From Rhizobium sp. Root1220 (GTDB lineage Bacteria; Pseudomonadota; Alphaproteobacteria; Rhizobiales; Rhizobiaceae): DNA of 64,000 nucleotides. The translations under genes were made by a program, and so were the position numbers. Positions 63,612 to 64,000 of the stretch are shown here, in pieces (the first letter of the stretch is position 1; every line of letters begins with the position of its first letter). The DNA lies in assembly GCF_001426265.1 (NCBI RefSeq), contig NZ_LMDG01000001.1, positions 316,450 through 380,449 of the forward strand. The letters run 5' to 3'. The notes beneath the pieces are model-generated. The model searched no databases and was not told the DNA's origin. It saw nothing but the letters and a program-made list of their open reading frames with translations.

Positions 63612-63629
63612 ATGACAGAATGATGATGG
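63612..63629 (-). promoter_or_regulatory. PhoB box upstream of the phosphonate genes
   Basis: On the minus strand CCATCAT-CATT-CTGTCAT: two 7-base half-sites spaced by four, the standard layout CTGTCAT-N4-CTGTCAT. The second half is exact, the first matches five of seven. AT-rich DNA with TATTCT follows, where a -10 could lie. It fits induction at low phosphate. Confidence 0.65.
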
Positions 63630-63750
63630 CGCCGCGTTTTTATGTGTGTTTTTGCCGATGAGCCACGAGGGCCGCATATGACATCGAACGGCTGGAGGAG
63701 CATGGCGCAATCGGGCTGCCGGTTGCGCAGCGCCTGCAATGCGGCAGAGG

Positions 63751-64000
63751 TTATTCGGCGGCGACGAGAAACACGGTATTCCGCGATGAAGAAGCGAGCG
63801 CCTGAACCTTGGCTTCGGTCTTTGCGACCAATTGATAGAACTCGTCCTGTGCATCCACGTCGAGCTGGATGACGGCGTTGACGTCATCTGGCGTATCGCA
63901 GACGCAGGCGACGGCCGAGATCGGACAGACACCGCCGGGATAGCGTTTGCCTGTACCGGTGTAGGCACGACGGCCCCACCGTTCGGAGAAGACGGTCTCT
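63751..64000 (-). CDS. C-terminal part of an unrecognised protein, cut by the window edge
   Basis: The last 83 codons of a leftward gene; its start is beyond the right edge. The frame runs without stop to TAA at 63751 and reads VFSERWGRRAYTGTGKRYPG, then GVCPISAVACVCDTPDD with three cysteines, DVNAVIQLDVDAQDEFYQLV and a hydrophilic helix, ending NTVFLVAAE. Codon choice is like that of the neighbours, which supports a real gene. I do not recognise the family. It lies 121 bases before the Pho box. Confidence 0.65.
   Translation of the reverse strand, partial: ETVFSERWGRRAYTGTGKRYPGGVCPISAVACVCDTPDDVNAVIQLDVDAQDEFYQLVAKTEAKVQALASSSRNTVFLVAAE

Noticed and set aside
63474..63968. A 164-codon leftward frame at the right edge
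   Set aside because: Ser/Arg/Pro-rich shadow of the real frame ending at 63751 and of the Pho-box region.

Overview
The window reads as chromosome of a Rhizobiaceae bacterium (Sinorhizobium/Ensifer, Rhizobium or a close relative). The evidence is a GC-rich core-gene set, a perfect Irr-type iron control element in front of an mbfA-type ferritin/exporter gene, an alpha-r7-type small RNA between marR and polA, a rhizobial-style palindromic intergenic repeat, and CtrA-type TTAA-N7-TTAA sites. I see no tRNA or rRNA gene, no CRISPR array and no intact insertion sequence. The species call is an inference.

Layout. 1-3.5 kb: the end of queG, an SDR epimerase, an RlpA-like secreted protein and an RsmB-like rRNA methyltransferase. 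3.5-9.2 kb: an iron-linked run (imelysin, di-heme DUF1111 protein, imelysin, DUF1513 protein) followed by tspO, with an ICE-like site upstream. 9.2-16.8 kb: dienelactone hydrolase, GH25 lysozyme lipoprotein, thioesterase plus MTA/SAH nucleosidase, guaA, a DHFR-like reductase, a divergent TetR/SDR pair and an alkyltransferase for DNA repair. 16.8-31.4 kb: a GT4 glycosyltransferase, a decayed 2'-5' RNA ligase gene, small metabolic enzymes, ybaK, an M29 aminopeptidase, xseA, a stray gene-transfer-agent-type spike-base protein, a GT-C/GtrB/GtrA lipid-linked sugar module, two oxidoreductases, a GNAT, an M15-like peptidase and an NTF2-like protein. 31.4-37.4 kb: the translation block, read leftward as infC, rpmI-rplT, a kinase-fold gene, pheS-pheT.

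37.5-53.6 kb: an alpha/beta hydrolase, a transglutaminase-like protease with a perfect CtrA box, mbfA with its ICE, an XRE regulator, a cyclase-TPR protein, dnaK-dnaJ, a class A PBP, two small secreted proteins (one frameshifted), an M20 peptidase, marR and the alpha-r7 sRNA. 53.7-64 kb: polA, an FtsK paralogue without membrane segments, a VOC protein, a repeat-bearing non-coding stretch, and a leftward phosphonate operon (DUF1045, phnM, phnN, grpB-like) behind a close match to a Pho box.

Three regulatory themes stand out: iron (Irr sites at mbfA and probably at the imelysin run), phosphate (Pho box at the phn genes) and cell cycle (three exact CtrA boxes, near a protease, a PBP and an orphan terminator that may end an unannotated small RNA). 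No wholly new system is evident. The least explained pieces are the orphan spike-base protein, the kinase-fold gene between rplT and pheST, the STT3-like GT-C module and the possible CtrA-controlled RNA.
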